Assembly (NCBI RefSeq): GCF_020616515.1 | Contig: NZ_CP085135.1 | Location: 4,836,001 to 4,900,000, forward strand | Origin: Mesorhizobium sp. PAMC28654 | Lineage (GTDB): Bacteria; Pseudomonadota; Alphaproteobacteria; Rhizobiales; Rhizobiaceae | Length of the DNA stretch: 64,000 bases | Direction: 5' to 3' | Shown: positions 17,178 through 25,835 of the stretch, one piece after another | Layout of the letters: every line of letters starts with the position of its first letter | How positions within the stretch are numbered: the stretch's first letter is position 1 | The notes under the pieces: model-generated | What the model was told of the DNA's origin: nothing | Database searches by the model: none | What the model saw: only the letters and a program-made list of their open reading frames with translations | Made by a program: the position numbers and the translations under genes

Positions 17178-17257
17178 TTGGAGCGTGCCGCTGATTTCTT
17201 CCTGACTGTGTTTCCGGTTCAGGAAAAGTCAACTTTTCGCCGCCAAATATGCCGTCC

Positions 17258-17629
17258 ATGGCAAAGCTCCTGATTGTTGAGGACGATGAGTCCGTCCGTA
17301 CCCTCGCAGCCCGCGCGCTCGAACGCGCCGGGCACATGATCGACGTTGCCGCCGACGGGGGGCAGGGCCTGTCGATGATCCAGGCTGCGCTAGGAGGCTA
17401 CGATCTCGTCGTTTCCGATATCCGCATGCCGGAAATGGATGGCATCGAGATGGCCATCGCCGCCGCCGCGCGGTTTCCAGCGATGAAGATCATGCTGATG
17501 ACCGGTTATGCCGACCAGCGTGAGCGCGCCGAGGAACTTGACGGCATCATTCTCGATGTCGTGCAGAAACCCTTCACACTGGCCGAGATTCGCTCGCGGG
17601 TTGAACGGGCGCTTGTTTGCCTCGTCTGA
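17258..17629 (+). CDS. cpdR: Single-domain response regulator, CpdR-like
   Basis: A stand-alone receiver domain of 123 residues with acidic pocket E8-D9-D10, phospho-acceptor D54 (SDIRMPEMDG), Thr in LMTGYA and Lys in VVQKPF. There is no output domain. CpdR in Caulobacter and Sinorhizobium controls ClpXP-dependent proteolysis in the cell cycle; this sequence has the same size and pattern (MAKLLIVEDD start, PEMDGIE), so CpdR is the likely name, though other single-receiver proteins cannot be excluded. A second ATG at 17249 would add three residues. Confidence 0.75.
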   Translation: MAKLLIVEDDESVRTLAARALERAGHMIDVAADGGQGLSMIQAALGGYDLVVSDIRMPEMDGIEMAIAAAARFPAMKIMLMTGYADQRERAEELDGIILDVVQKPFTLAEIRSRVERALVCLV

Positions 17630-17655
17630 TTCCACCCTGCAGGGTCTGATCTTCC

Positions 17656-18606
17656 TCAGGCTGGATCGCAACTGACCGTGATCGAAGGCGCGGCCACAGG
17701 GCGTCGGCTGAGGTTCAGTGCCAGCATGCCAGCCCCGATGATCAAAGCCGCGCCCATCACTGTCGTCAATCGCGGCACCTCGGCGAAAAACAAGAAGCCC
17801 CACAACGGTGACCACAGGATACCGGTATACTCGAAGGTGGCGACGCGGTTGGCGGGTGCCAGCCGATAGGCCTGGGACAACAGGATCATGCCGGCCGAGG
17901 CAATGAAGCCACAGGATGCCATCTTCAGGAAATCCGATGTTGTCGGCCAAAGCCAGGGTCGCACCAGGAATTCGAGGCTTGGATGAACCGCATGGGTTAT
18001 GCCGGCCAGATGAAATGCGCCGGCGACCACGGCCGCGCCAACTAGATAGGCGCCGTTCTGGTAGAACGCCATGACGGTTGATGATTCGGTATCGCCGATC
18101 TTGCGCGCCATCAGCTGTGAAAAGCCGTAGAGGGCGGCTGAGCCCAGCGACAGCAGCGCCGCCCAGTCGAACAGCCCGGCGCCCGGGCGCAGCATCACGA
18201 GAACGCCGACCAGTCCGAGCAGCACCGTGGCCAGTGTCTGCCAGGACACGCGTTCTCCCAGATAAGGCCCGGCCAGCGCCATGATGAAAAGCGGCGCCAT
18301 GAAGTAGAGCGCCACCGCGTCGGCCAGGGGCAGGGCAGCGATCGCCAGATAGTAGATGGTGTAGGAGGCGAACTGCGTGAAGGCGCGCACCGTCAACATG
18401 GCAATGCGCTTCGAGGCGATTGCCCGCAGTCCAACGTCGGCGTGGACGAGAAAAATGAGGATCGGCAGCGCGACGACAGAGCGGATCGCCATAACCTCCG
18501 TCACCGGATAGGTGCTGGAAACGGCTTTCACCAATGGGTCCTGCAGCGAGAAGACCAGCACGCCAAGGCAGAGGCTCAGCATACCGAGCACCATCCGGTT
18601 CTGCAT
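17656..18606 (-). CDS. DMT superfamily (EamA) transporter
   Basis: A 316-residue inner-membrane protein with ten predicted hydrophobic helices arranged as two EamA repeats, the drug/metabolite transporter architecture. The first repeat begins GMLSLCLGVLVFSLQDPLVKAVS and the second near ASCGFIASAGMILLSQAY. The substrate is unknown. It converges on the cpdR-like gene and diverges from a LysR gene at 18817 across a 210-bp gap, so the LysR protein could control it. Confidence 0.85.
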   Translation of the reverse strand: MQNRMVLGMLSLCLGVLVFSLQDPLVKAVSSTYPVTEVMAIRSVVALPILIFLVHADVGLRAIASKRIAMLTVRAFTQFASYTIYYLAIAALPLADAVALYFMAPLFIMALAGPYLGERVSWQTLATVLLGLVGVLVMLRPGAGLFDWAALLSLGSAALYGFSQLMARKIGDTESSTVMAFYQNGAYLVGAAVVAGAFHLAGITHAVHPSLEFLVRPWLWPTTSDFLKMASCGFIASAGMILLSQAYRLAPANRVATFEYTGILWSPLWGFLFFAEVPRLTTVMGAALIIGAGMLALNLSRRPVAAPSITVSCDPA

Positions 18607-18816
18607 GGGCGTTTCTGGTCTCCGTGTGCGGCGTGGCCGATGTGGATGCGGTTAAAAAGAACCCGCCACCGTTTCGGGCAGCGGGCACGAGTGAGGACTC
18701 TTCAGATTGGTCCGCGTCCGATTTCGCGGCCGCATATCCAATGGGTAGCCTGACTATCGTCTGGCGTTTGACATGTTGCAAACGAATTGGAATGATGCCA
18801 GCAATCAAATTCTCTT

Positions 18817-19686
18817 ATGATGAGCGCCATGAAACCCACCCTCGACAGCGACCTTCTGCGCACCTTCGTCGCGGTGGCGGACACCGGCAATTTCACCAAG
18901 GCGGCGGAACGGGCGGGCCGTACGCAGTCGGCCGTCTCGATGCAGATGAAGAAGCTCGAGGACATGGTAGGCAACAGCCTTTTCGAACGCGGCTCGCGCG
19001 GCGTGGCGCTGACGCGGCGCGGCGACGAACTCATCGGCAATGCCAGGCGTATCGTTTCCCTCCTCGACGAAACAGCAGCGTCGATGGCCGCGCCGCCGCT
19101 TGGCGGGCCGGTGCGCATCGGCATTCCGGAGGAATACGGCCACGCGATCCTGTCGCGCGCGCTTGGCGCCTTTGCCAAGCGCAATGCCAAGGTCGAAGTC
19201 ACCGTCCGTTACGCGCATTCGGGCGCACAGATCGCGGCGCTGGCCGCCGATGAGCTCGACCTGGCCGTGGTCTTCGAATGGCAGGATCTTTCCGGCGGTG
19301 AGGTGCTGATGAACGACCCAACCGTGTGGGTGACCTCCAATCTGCACCAGATGCATGAGGAACGCCCGGTGCCGATCGCGCTCTACAACCGTGCCGGCTG
19401 GTGCCGGGACTTCGCCATAAAATCGCTGGAGCAGCGGGGCCTCGCCTATCGTGTCGCCTATACCAGCGATACCAATGGCGGCTTGCGGCTCGCCGTCACA
19501 TCCGGGCTGGCGATCGCGCCGATCTCGCGCAGCAATATCCCGGCCGACTGCCGCGAACTGACGGCCGCCGACGGGTTCGGCGACATCGATTCCTCGAACG
19601 TGGTGCTGCGGCGCAATCCGAACGCTTCCGGCGAGGCGATCGACAGCATGGAAGAAGCGATCCGCGAGGCGTTCATCAACCGGTAG
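18817..19686 (+). CDS. LysR-family transcriptional regulator
   Basis: A 289-residue LysR protein: N-terminal winged helix-turn-helix (TFVAVADTGNFTKAAERAGRTQSAVSMQMKKLE, about residues 15-47) and an effector-binding domain. Starts at 18817 or 18829 are both possible. It sits between a divergent DMT transporter and a downstream glutathione S-transferase gene about 100 bp away on the same strand. Which neighbour it regulates is not shown by the sequence. Confidence 0.87.
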   Translation: MMSAMKPTLDSDLLRTFVAVADTGNFTKAAERAGRTQSAVSMQMKKLEDMVGNSLFERGSRGVALTRRGDELIGNARRIVSLLDETAASMAAPPLGGPVRIGIPEEYGHAILSRALGAFAKRNAKVEVTVRYAHSGAQIAALAADELDLAVVFEWQDLSGGEVLMNDPTVWVTSNLHQMHEERPVPIALYNRAGWCRDFAIKSLEQRGLAYRVAYTSDTNGGLRLAVTSGLAIAPISRSNIPADCRELTAADGFGDIDSSNVVLRRNPNASGEAIDSMEEAIREAFINR

Positions 19687-19788
19687 CCGGGATCGGCATT
19701 GAACTCGTCTCCTGTTGCCAAGGCTCCTGACACAAAGCTGTCAGCAGCAGTTCGATACAAGGCGGCATCCAACCGGAGGACAAACGAG

Positions 19789-20418
19789 ATGATCACCTTC
19801 TATCACGCTCCATGGTCGCGCGCTTCCAGTGTTCACTGGCTGCTGGAGGAACTGGACGTGCCGTTTGAATTCTCGCCGGTCGATATCCGGGCCAGCGAAG
19901 GCGTTCCTGAAGCCTATCGGTCAATACAGCCGAACAAGAAGGTGCCGGCCATCGATCACGATGGCACGGTCGTCACCGAGCGGGCGGCGATCACCCTCTA
20001 CCTCGCCGACACCTTCGCCGAGGCCGGTCTTGCGCCAGCGCAGGGTGACCGTGTACGTGCACGGTATCTGACATGGCTTGTCTATTGTGATTCCGTTCTG
20101 GATCCGGTGGTGGCGGCAAAGGCCCACGGTGTCGAGTTCATGGGGCCGCGTTATTCCTACGGCTCGTTCTCCGAAATGGTCGCCAATCTGGAGAAGGCGT
20201 TGTCATCCCAACCCTATATCGTCGGCGATCGCTTTACCGCCGCCGACACGCAAATCGGCAGCGGCATTCACTACGCGACCAATGTCTTGCGGGTGTTGCC
20301 GGAGAATCCTGTATTCGCGGCGTATCTCGATCGCCTCGCCGCTCGTCCGGCATTCCAGCGCTATTCGCACAGGGAATATGAGATGGCGCAGGCGGCTGGC
20401 ATGGTCGGCAGCCACTGA
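19789..20418 (+). CDS. Glutathione S-transferase family protein
   Basis: A 209-residue cytosolic GST. The thioredoxin-like N-domain begins MITFYHAPWSRASSVHWLLEELD, includes the cis-proline block NKKVPAIDHDG and the glutathione-contact VVTERAAITLYLAD. The all-helical C-domain follows with DRFTAADTQIG. A GGAGGAC ribosome-binding site lies about 8 bases before the ATG. The presumed role is conjugation or reduction of electrophiles with glutathione; the substrate is unknown. It converges on the TIGR02302 gene across a strong hairpin. Confidence 0.88.
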   Translation: MITFYHAPWSRASSVHWLLEELDVPFEFSPVDIRASEGVPEAYRSIQPNKKVPAIDHDGTVVTERAAITLYLADTFAEAGLAPAQGDRVRARYLTWLVYCDSVLDPVVAAKAHGVEFMGPRYSYGSFSEMVANLEKALSSQPYIVGDRFTAADTQIGSGIHYATNVLRVLPENPVFAAYLDRLAARPAFQRYSHREYEMAQAAGMVGSH

Positions 20419-20458
20419 GCTTCAGCGCGCCGAATCTCGTTCGCGTGACGACTCAATC

Positions 20459-20495
20459 CGTCATCCGAGCGATGCCGCATTCCGCTCGGATGACG
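20459..20495. terminator. Hairpin between convergent GST and TIGR02302 genes
   Basis: A 13-bp perfect inverted repeat, CGTCATCCGAGCG with CGCTCGGATGACG, and an 11-base loop, lies just before the TIGR02302 stop (20497) and about 40 bp after the GST stop. A flanking ACTATTTAAG is only weakly T-rich. It probably acts as a shared terminator for the two convergent genes, or is a dispersed repeat. Confidence 0.6.
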
Positions 20496-20496
20496 A

Positions 20497-23076
20497 CTAT
20501 TTAAGCTCCAGCAAGCGCTCGAGATAGCTGCGCTCGATGTCGGGGCTCAATGCATTGCCAAGCCGCTTGCGGATAGCGTCCAGGATCTGGCGCGCGCGCT
20601 GCACGTCGATCTCGTCGGGCACCTTGACCGAGCTTCCGTCATCGGGCCCTTGCGTGGCGCGCGGCCGGCCGAGCGGGTCACGGTCGGCATTCTGCTGGCG
20701 GCCACCCGGCTCACTGCCACCCTGGTCGCCCTGCATGGCCTGCAGCTGCTTCATCATGTCCTTGGCGCCCTTGCGCAGCGCTTCTAGGGCCCGGCCCTGA
20801 TCGCCAACAGCACGGTCGCCTTCGCCCTCGCCAAGCGCCTGCTTGGCGTCGCCCATGGATTTGCCGGCTTCGCCAAAGCCCGGGCTGGGCTCCATGCCCA
20901 TGCCTTCGAGCCCCTTCTTAAGCTGGTCGAGGTCTTTCTGCAGCTGGCCCTGGCCTTCCTGCAACTGCTTCATCGCATCGGCGAATTCCTGCGGCGTCAT
21001 TGGCTTTGGCCGGGCGAGCGGATCGCGATCGTCACCCGGGCCGGGCTTGCCCTGGTCGCCCGGCTGCGGCTGTCCGTCTTCGTCGGTCTGCTGGTCGCCG
21101 CGCCGCATCTGATCCATGCGGAAGGTATCGTTCATCATCTCCTGCTGGCGCCGCATGATATCGCCCAGCTTGTCCATCTGCTGCTTCATCTCGCTGTCCT
21201 GCTGGCCGCCGCCTTTCTGGTCGCGTCCGGCCTGGAGATTGTTCATCATGTCCTGCAATTGCGAGAGCAGCTGCTGCGCCTTGTCGCGATCGCCTGATTT
21301 CGCCAGGTTCTCGATCTGGTCCATCATGCGGTTGATATCGCTCTGACGCAGCTCCTGACCATTCTGCTGGATCTGCGGCGCGTTCGGGTTCTGCTTGGCG
21401 CGCTCCGCGAATTCCTGCAGGAACTGGTTCATCGCCTCGCGCAGTTCCTTCATCGCCTTTTCGATGTCCTGGTCGCTGGCGCCGTTCTTGATGGCGTCCT
21501 GCAGCGCCTGCTGTGCCTGACGCAACCGCTTCTCGGCGGCCGAGAGATTGCCCTCCTCGATGCCAAGGGCGATTTCCCAGAGATAGGCTACCTCGTTGCG
21601 CAACTGATCGTCATTCTCAGCCAGCTTAAGCCGGCTGCGGGCGCTCATGATCGCAAGGTAGTGCGACATGTTGCTGAACGTGTCCTCCGGCCTGAGCGTG
21701 ATCGCGTCCATCAGGTCGAGCACGCGGCCCTTGGCGTTGGCATCGAGGGCCAGCATGCGGCGCTGCTCGATCACCGCCCGCGCCAGCGGATTGGAGAACG
21801 GCCGCTCCGGCATGACCAGCGTCTTGGTTTCGCTTGTCGCCTTATGGCCAGCATCGTCAGTCGCCGTCAGCGTAAGCTTGATGCTGGCGCCGGCCCAGAC
21901 GTGCTCGGTCAGGTCCTTCGTCGTCTTGGCGGCGTTCGTCTTGCCGCCGCGCCGTGGTAGTGCCAGCGGCATCTCGGGGGCGCCATAGAGCGGATGCGCA
22001 TTCGGCGCCTGCGGATCGGCCAGCGCGAAAACGGCATTGGCCGAGGCCGCGCCGTAATCATCGTCGATCTGGTAGTTCAGTTCGAAAGTGCCGTTGGCGG
22101 CGCGCTTCGGCTCACCCACGAAGCGGATTTGCGGCGGCTTGTCGGGAATTACCGCGAAAGCCCAGCGGCCAATCTGGTCCTGGCCCGATTTCAGCGTCAG
22201 CGTGCCGTCATTGGTCAGCTTGCCGCTGAATTGCCGCACCGTCGAGGGCGTTGCCGCCGCCGGCTTGGCCCCAGCGGCAGCCTGGGCGCTTGCTGGGTCG
22301 ATGGCGTGGGCGCTGCCGTTCTTGTCGGCATAGGCAAGCGTTTCCTCGCCCGAACCGCCTGTGACGCGCAGCGACACGTCGCTGCCTTCCGGAACGCTGA
22401 AGGTGGGGGTCGCCTGGTTGGCGTCGGCGGTGAGAAAGATCGGTGGCTTGCCGGTATAGGCCGGCGGCGTCACCCAGGCGTCGATCCGCGGCGGCACCAC
22501 ATCGCGCACGCCATGCTCGCTGAAGCCATCGGCGATCTTGCCGCCAGTCGGACCGAAGGAAAAGGCAAAAGCAGTCACGAGCAAAAGTGCGGCAACGGCG
22601 CGCAAGCCCCATGGGTCGCGCTCGGGCACGCGCGTGCGCGGCATGTCGGCGCCGAGGCTGCCGAGCTGGGCGGCCATGCGCCTCTGGTGTTCGCGCCAGA
22701 GCGCCTGCGAAAAGCTGGTTTCGCTGCCGCTCGGCCGGTCAGTCTGCACCAGCACCGGGCTGTGCCGCAAATCATTGGCGGCCTCGATGCGGCGATCGAC
22801 CTCGGCGGCGGCGGGCATGCGGAAGAAGCGCAGCGGATAGAGCGCCGCAACGGCGGCGATGCCGAAGGCGGCGACAAGGCCGATGCGCGCCACGTCCGGC
22901 AGCCGGTGGAAGATGCCGAGCCACGAAGCGCTGAGGAACAGGCTGGCGAGGATGACGAGCGGAAGCAGCAATGGCCAGCCGCGCTCGAACACCATCGCGG
23001 CGCGAGTCGCCAGCCGGCTCAGGGCAAGGCGTACGGCCAGGCGTTTGTCGCTGCTCAGGGTGGGTCGTTCTGCCAT
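20497..23076 (-). CDS. TIGR02302 family (DUF4175) membrane protein
   Basis: An 859-residue protein of an alphaproteobacterial family of unknown function. Two or three N-terminal membrane helices (about 33-85 and near 160-175) precede a long beta-rich extracytoplasmic region. A helical, Gln/Met/Asp-rich C-terminal half (about 500-800) contains repeated QQ, MMxQ and GDQG stretches, and the protein ends in a conserved charged tail. The low-complexity C-terminal region suggests coiled coil or extended structure. It is the last gene of the minus-strand block downstream of argH, lptM, lysA and the dehydratase gene. Confidence 0.82.
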   Translation of the reverse strand: MAERPTLSSDKRLAVRLALSRLATRAAMVFERGWPLLLPLVILASLFLSASWLGIFHRLPDVARIGLVAAFGIAAVAALYPLRFFRMPAAAEVDRRIEAANDLRHSPVLVQTDRPSGSETSFSQALWREHQRRMAAQLGSLGADMPRTRVPERDPWGLRAVAALLLVTAFAFSFGPTGGKIADGFSEHGVRDVVPPRIDAWVTPPAYTGKPPIFLTADANQATPTFSVPEGSDVSLRVTGGSGEETLAYADKNGSAHAIDPASAQAAAGAKPAAATPSTVRQFSGKLTNDGTLTLKSGQDQIGRWAFAVIPDKPPQIRFVGEPKRAANGTFELNYQIDDDYGAASANAVFALADPQAPNAHPLYGAPEMPLALPRRGGKTNAAKTTKDLTEHVWAGASIKLTLTATDDAGHKATSETKTLVMPERPFSNPLARAVIEQRRMLALDANAKGRVLDLMDAITLRPEDTFSNMSHYLAIMSARSRLKLAENDDQLRNEVAYLWEIALGIEEGNLSAAEKRLRQAQQALQDAIKNGASDQDIEKAMKELREAMNQFLQEFAERAKQNPNAPQIQQNGQELRQSDINRMMDQIENLAKSGDRDKAQQLLSQLQDMMNNLQAGRDQKGGGQQDSEMKQQMDKLGDIMRRQQEMMNDTFRMDQMRRGDQQTDEDGQPQPGDQGKPGPGDDRDPLARPKPMTPQEFADAMKQLQEGQGQLQKDLDQLKKGLEGMGMEPSPGFGEAGKSMGDAKQALGEGEGDRAVGDQGRALEALRKGAKDMMKQLQAMQGDQGGSEPGGRQQNADRDPLGRPRATQGPDDGSSVKVPDEIDVQRARQILDAIRKRLGNALSPDIERSYLERLLELK

Positions 23077-23136
23077 CGGCCCTTTCGGGAGCCTGTTCCA
23101 TCCCGAGAAACCCGGGATGGGGCTCCATCTCTTTCA

Positions 23137-23183
23137 GGCATGATCTGTTCCGAAAACCGGATTCCACTTTTCGGGATCATGCC
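23137..23183. repeat. Short palindromic intergenic repeat (GCATGATC type)
   Basis: GGCATGATC at 23137 and GATCATGCC at 23175 form perfect outer arms, and CCGAAAA with TTTTCGG forms the inner stem around GGATTCCAC. It lies between the TIGR02302 start and the dehydratase stop. A related element in opposite orientation lies at 45137-45184. Elements of this look are common in rhizobial intergenic DNA. Confidence 0.7.
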
Positions 23184-23289
23184 GTGGGGCGGGCAGGATA
23201 GCCCGCGCCTCACGACTCGAAGAATACCAGCAAACACGGCAAAGGCGAGGCAGTTCGAAAAAACGCCAGGTCTACGCGAGGCGTTGCAA

Positions 23290-24231
23290 TCAGAACGTGG
23301 CGGGGTTTGCGTTGGCGCCGCAGACCAGCACGGCGATACGTTCGCCGGGTTCCGGTGCGTAACGGCCGGACAGGATCGCCGCGAAAGCGGCCGCGCCGCC
23401 CGGCTCGGAGATGATCCGCACCCTGTTCCACAGGGCCTTCTGCGCCGCGATGATGTCGTCGTCGCTGACCAGTATGGAGCGCTCGACAAAGGCCTCGGCG
23501 ATCGGGAACATCATCTCGCCGACGCGCTTTGGCGCCAGCGAATCGGCGGCGATCCCTTCTGCTGGCGCGTCGACGGGATGGCCCGCCTCGAAGGCGCGAT
23601 GAAGTGTCGGTGCGCCCTCGGGCTCGACGGCGACAATGCGGATGCGGCCGGCGAACCAGGCGGCGATGCCGCCGATCAGGCCGCCACCGCCGACGGCGAC
23701 CAGAAGCGTGTCGATATCCGCCAAGTCGGCTTCGATCTCAAGGCCGAGCGTGCCTTGCCCGACCAGCGTCTCCTCCTGGTTGAAGGCATGGATCTGCAGG
23801 GCGCCGGATTTCTCGGCGAAAGCCTCGCTGGCGGCGAGCGCCTCGGCATAGCGGGCGCCGCCCACGACCAGCTCGGCGCCATAGCTGCGAATCCGGTCCA
23901 GCTTGGCCGGCGGGCTCACTTCGGGAACGAAGATCGTCGCCTTGTGGCCGAGCCGCATGGCCGCATAGGCGACCGCCGCGCCATGGTTGCCACCCGATGC
24001 CGCGACGACGCCAGCCTTGGGGACCGGCCGTTCGAGAAGGTTGGTGAAGGCGCCGCGCGCCTTGAACGAGCCGGAATGCTGCAGACACTCAAGCTTCAGG
24101 TCGACAGCCAACTGCGGCCGGTCGAAATCCGCCATGTCGACGCGCAGCACCGGCGTATGTCTGATATAGGGGCGAATGCGCGGTTCCATCGCGGCAATGC
24201 GTTCGCGTGTGATCGTGTTGCTGGCCGCCAT
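23290..24231 (-). CDS. Threonine/serine ammonia-lyase-like PLP enzyme
   Basis: A 313-residue fold-type II PLP enzyme. The PLP lysine is in SGSFKARGAFTNL (about residue 58), the phosphate/substrate loop is ASGGNHGAAVAYA, and a glycine-rich VGGGGLIGG cofactor loop follows. It is likely a short catabolic-type threonine dehydratase or related racemase without a C-terminal ACT regulatory domain, so it is not the feedback-inhibited IlvA. It lies 41 bp after lysA on the same strand. The exact substrate is uncertain. Confidence 0.82.
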   Translation of the reverse strand: MAASNTITRERIAAMEPRIRPYIRHTPVLRVDMADFDRPQLAVDLKLECLQHSGSFKARGAFTNLLERPVPKAGVVAASGGNHGAAVAYAAMRLGHKATIFVPEVSPPAKLDRIRSYGAELVVGGARYAEALAASEAFAEKSGALQIHAFNQEETLVGQGTLGLEIEADLADIDTLLVAVGGGGLIGGIAAWFAGRIRIVAVEPEGAPTLHRAFEAGHPVDAPAEGIAADSLAPKRVGEMMFPIAEAFVERSILVSDDDIIAAQKALWNRVRIISEPGGAAAFAAILSGRYAPEPGERIAVLVCGANANPATF

Positions 24232-24272
24232 GGTTTGCTCCCTTTAGCCGACAAATCCGATGCCGCGCGCGC

Positions 24273-25541
24273 CTATTCCAGCCAAGCGGGCACTGAATCC
24301 AATCCGATCAGCTCGTCATAGGTCTGGCGCGGGCGCACGACGTGGAAGCGGTCGCCGTCGACCAGCACTTCCGGCACCAGCAAGCGCGTGTTGTAGGTGC
24401 CAGCCTGCACCGCACCGTAGGCGCCGGCGGTGGACACGGCAATCAGGTCGCCGGACTTCAGCCTGGGCAGGTCGCGGTCGAGGCCAAGATAATCGCCGGT
24501 TTCGCAGACCGGGCCGACGACATCGACCATCATGCGCGGCGTGTCGGCCGGCGGCTGCACCACCGGCTTGATGTCGTGGAAAGCGTCATAGAGCGTCGGC
24601 CGTATCAGGTCGTTCATGGCGGCGTCGACGACCAGGAAATTCTTGGCGTCGCCTTCCTTCACGAAGATCACCTCGGAGACGAGGATGCCGGCATTGCCGA
24701 CGATCAGCCGGCCTGGCTCGAACATCACCCTCAGTCCGAGCTTTGTGACATGCTTCCTGACGATCTGCGCGTAGGCGTCGGGCAGGGGAGGCGGATTGTT
24801 GTCCGTGCGGTAGGGAATGCCAAGGCCGCCGCCGAGGTCGACGTGCTCGATGGCGTGGCCGTCGGCTCGCAACGCGCCGACCAATTCCACCAGCAGGGCG
24901 AAGGCGTCGTCGAAGGGCTGCAACTCGGTGATCTGGCTGCCGATATGGGTGTCGATGCCGGTGACCTTGATGCCCGGAAGCTCAGCCGCGCGGGCATAGA
25001 CCTGCCGCGCCTTCTGCCAGGGAATGCCGAACTTGTTCTCGGCCTTGCCGGTGGAGATCTTCTTGTGGGTCTTCGCATCGACATCCGGATTGATGCGCAG
25101 CGAGATCGGCGCCACCTTCCCCAACGCCGTGGCGCGGGCCGACAGCAGTTCGAGTTCGGGTTCCGACTCGACATTGAAGCAGAGGATACCGGCGCTGAGA
25201 GCAAAATCCATTTCACGCGCGGTCTTGCCGACGCCCGAAAACAGGATCTTGCTGGCAGGAATGCCGGCGGCCATCGCGCGGCGCAATTCGCCTTCCGACA
25301 CCACGTCGGCGCCGGCGCCGAGGTTTGCCAGCGTCTTCAGCACTGCCTGGTTGGAATTGGCCTTCATGGCGTAGCAGACCAGCGCGTCGAGCCCGGCAAA
25401 GGCCTGGGCAAACACCCGATAGTGCCGGGTCAGGGTCGCCGTCGAATAACAATAGAACGGCGTGCCAACCCGTTCGGCGATATCGGGGATGGCCACGTCC
25501 TCGGCATGCAGCACGCCGTCGCGGTAGTCGAAGTGGTTCAC
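24273..25541 (-). CDS. lysA: Diaminopimelate decarboxylase LysA
   Basis: PLP-dependent decarboxylation of meso-diaminopimelate, the last step of lysine synthesis. The 422-residue alanine-racemase-like barrel carries the PLP lysine in CYAMKANSN (about residue 60), the HIGSQI block, GGGLGIPY phosphate-binding loop, and a C-terminal CETGDYLG motif. It starts 18 bp after the lptM stop, so the order argH-lptM-lysA looks like one operon. Confidence 0.95.
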   Translation of the reverse strand: MNHFDYRDGVLHAEDVAIPDIAERVGTPFYCYSTATLTRHYRVFAQAFAGLDALVCYAMKANSNQAVLKTLANLGAGADVVSEGELRRAMAAGIPASKILFSGVGKTAREMDFALSAGILCFNVESEPELELLSARATALGKVAPISLRINPDVDAKTHKKISTGKAENKFGIPWQKARQVYARAAELPGIKVTGIDTHIGSQITELQPFDDAFALLVELVGALRADGHAIEHVDLGGGLGIPYRTDNNPPPLPDAYAQIVRKHVTKLGLRVMFEPGRLIVGNAGILVSEVIFVKEGDAKNFLVVDAAMNDLIRPTLYDAFHDIKPVVQPPADTPRMMVDVVGPVCETGDYLGLDRDLPRLKSGDLIAVSTAGAYGAVQAGTYNTRLLVPEVLVDGDRFHVVRPRQTYDELIGLDSVPAWLE

Positions 25542-25559
25542 GAGAATGATTCCGGAAAT

Positions 25560-25766
25560 CTAGATCAACGGGTCGAGAATGAACTTCTTGTCTTCGACCG
25601 GTTTTGTCGGCTCCGGCGGTACGGGCTGCTTGGCTCTCTCGGCATCCTTGCGGGCCTGCACGGCTGCCTCATAGGGCGTGTCGAGCGCGCCCTTCCTGCC
25701 GCAGGCCGTCACGGCGGCCATCGCTGCCAGAAGCGTCAGCGTCATCAAAATTCTGCTTCCGGTCAT
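25560..25766 (-). CDS. lptM: Small lipoprotein, LptM-like
   Basis: A 68-residue protein with a lipoprotein signal peptide and lipobox AVTAC (Cys22), followed by GRKGALDTPYE and a Pro/Lys-rich tail. The CGxKGxL sequence right after the lipobox matches the YifL/LptM family, which in E. coli helps mature the outer-membrane LPS translocon. It lies between argH and lysA, as is usual in this group. A name by analogy only; the C-terminal tail is longer than in E. coli. Confidence 0.78.
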   Translation of the reverse strand: MTGSRILMTLTLLAAMAAVTACGRKGALDTPYEAAVQARKDAERAKQPVPPEPTKPVEDKKFILDPLI

Positions 25767-25835
25767 CGATCCATCCGTCCGAAACTATTGTCCGCCGCCG
25801 CTTTTAGCCGAGTTTTCGGCGTATTGCACCCTAGC

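Noticed and set aside
20497..23076. TIGR02302 protein as a contractile or toxin-like filament because of its Q/M-rich repeats
   Set aside because: The layout and gene context match a known alphaproteobacterial family; no toxin or secretion markers are visible.
21994..24321. A very long open frame on the plus strand, antisense to the TIGR02302 and dehydratase genes
   Set aside because: Its protein has no domain character and mirrors the codon structure of the genes on the other strand; such antisense frames are common in high-GC DNA.
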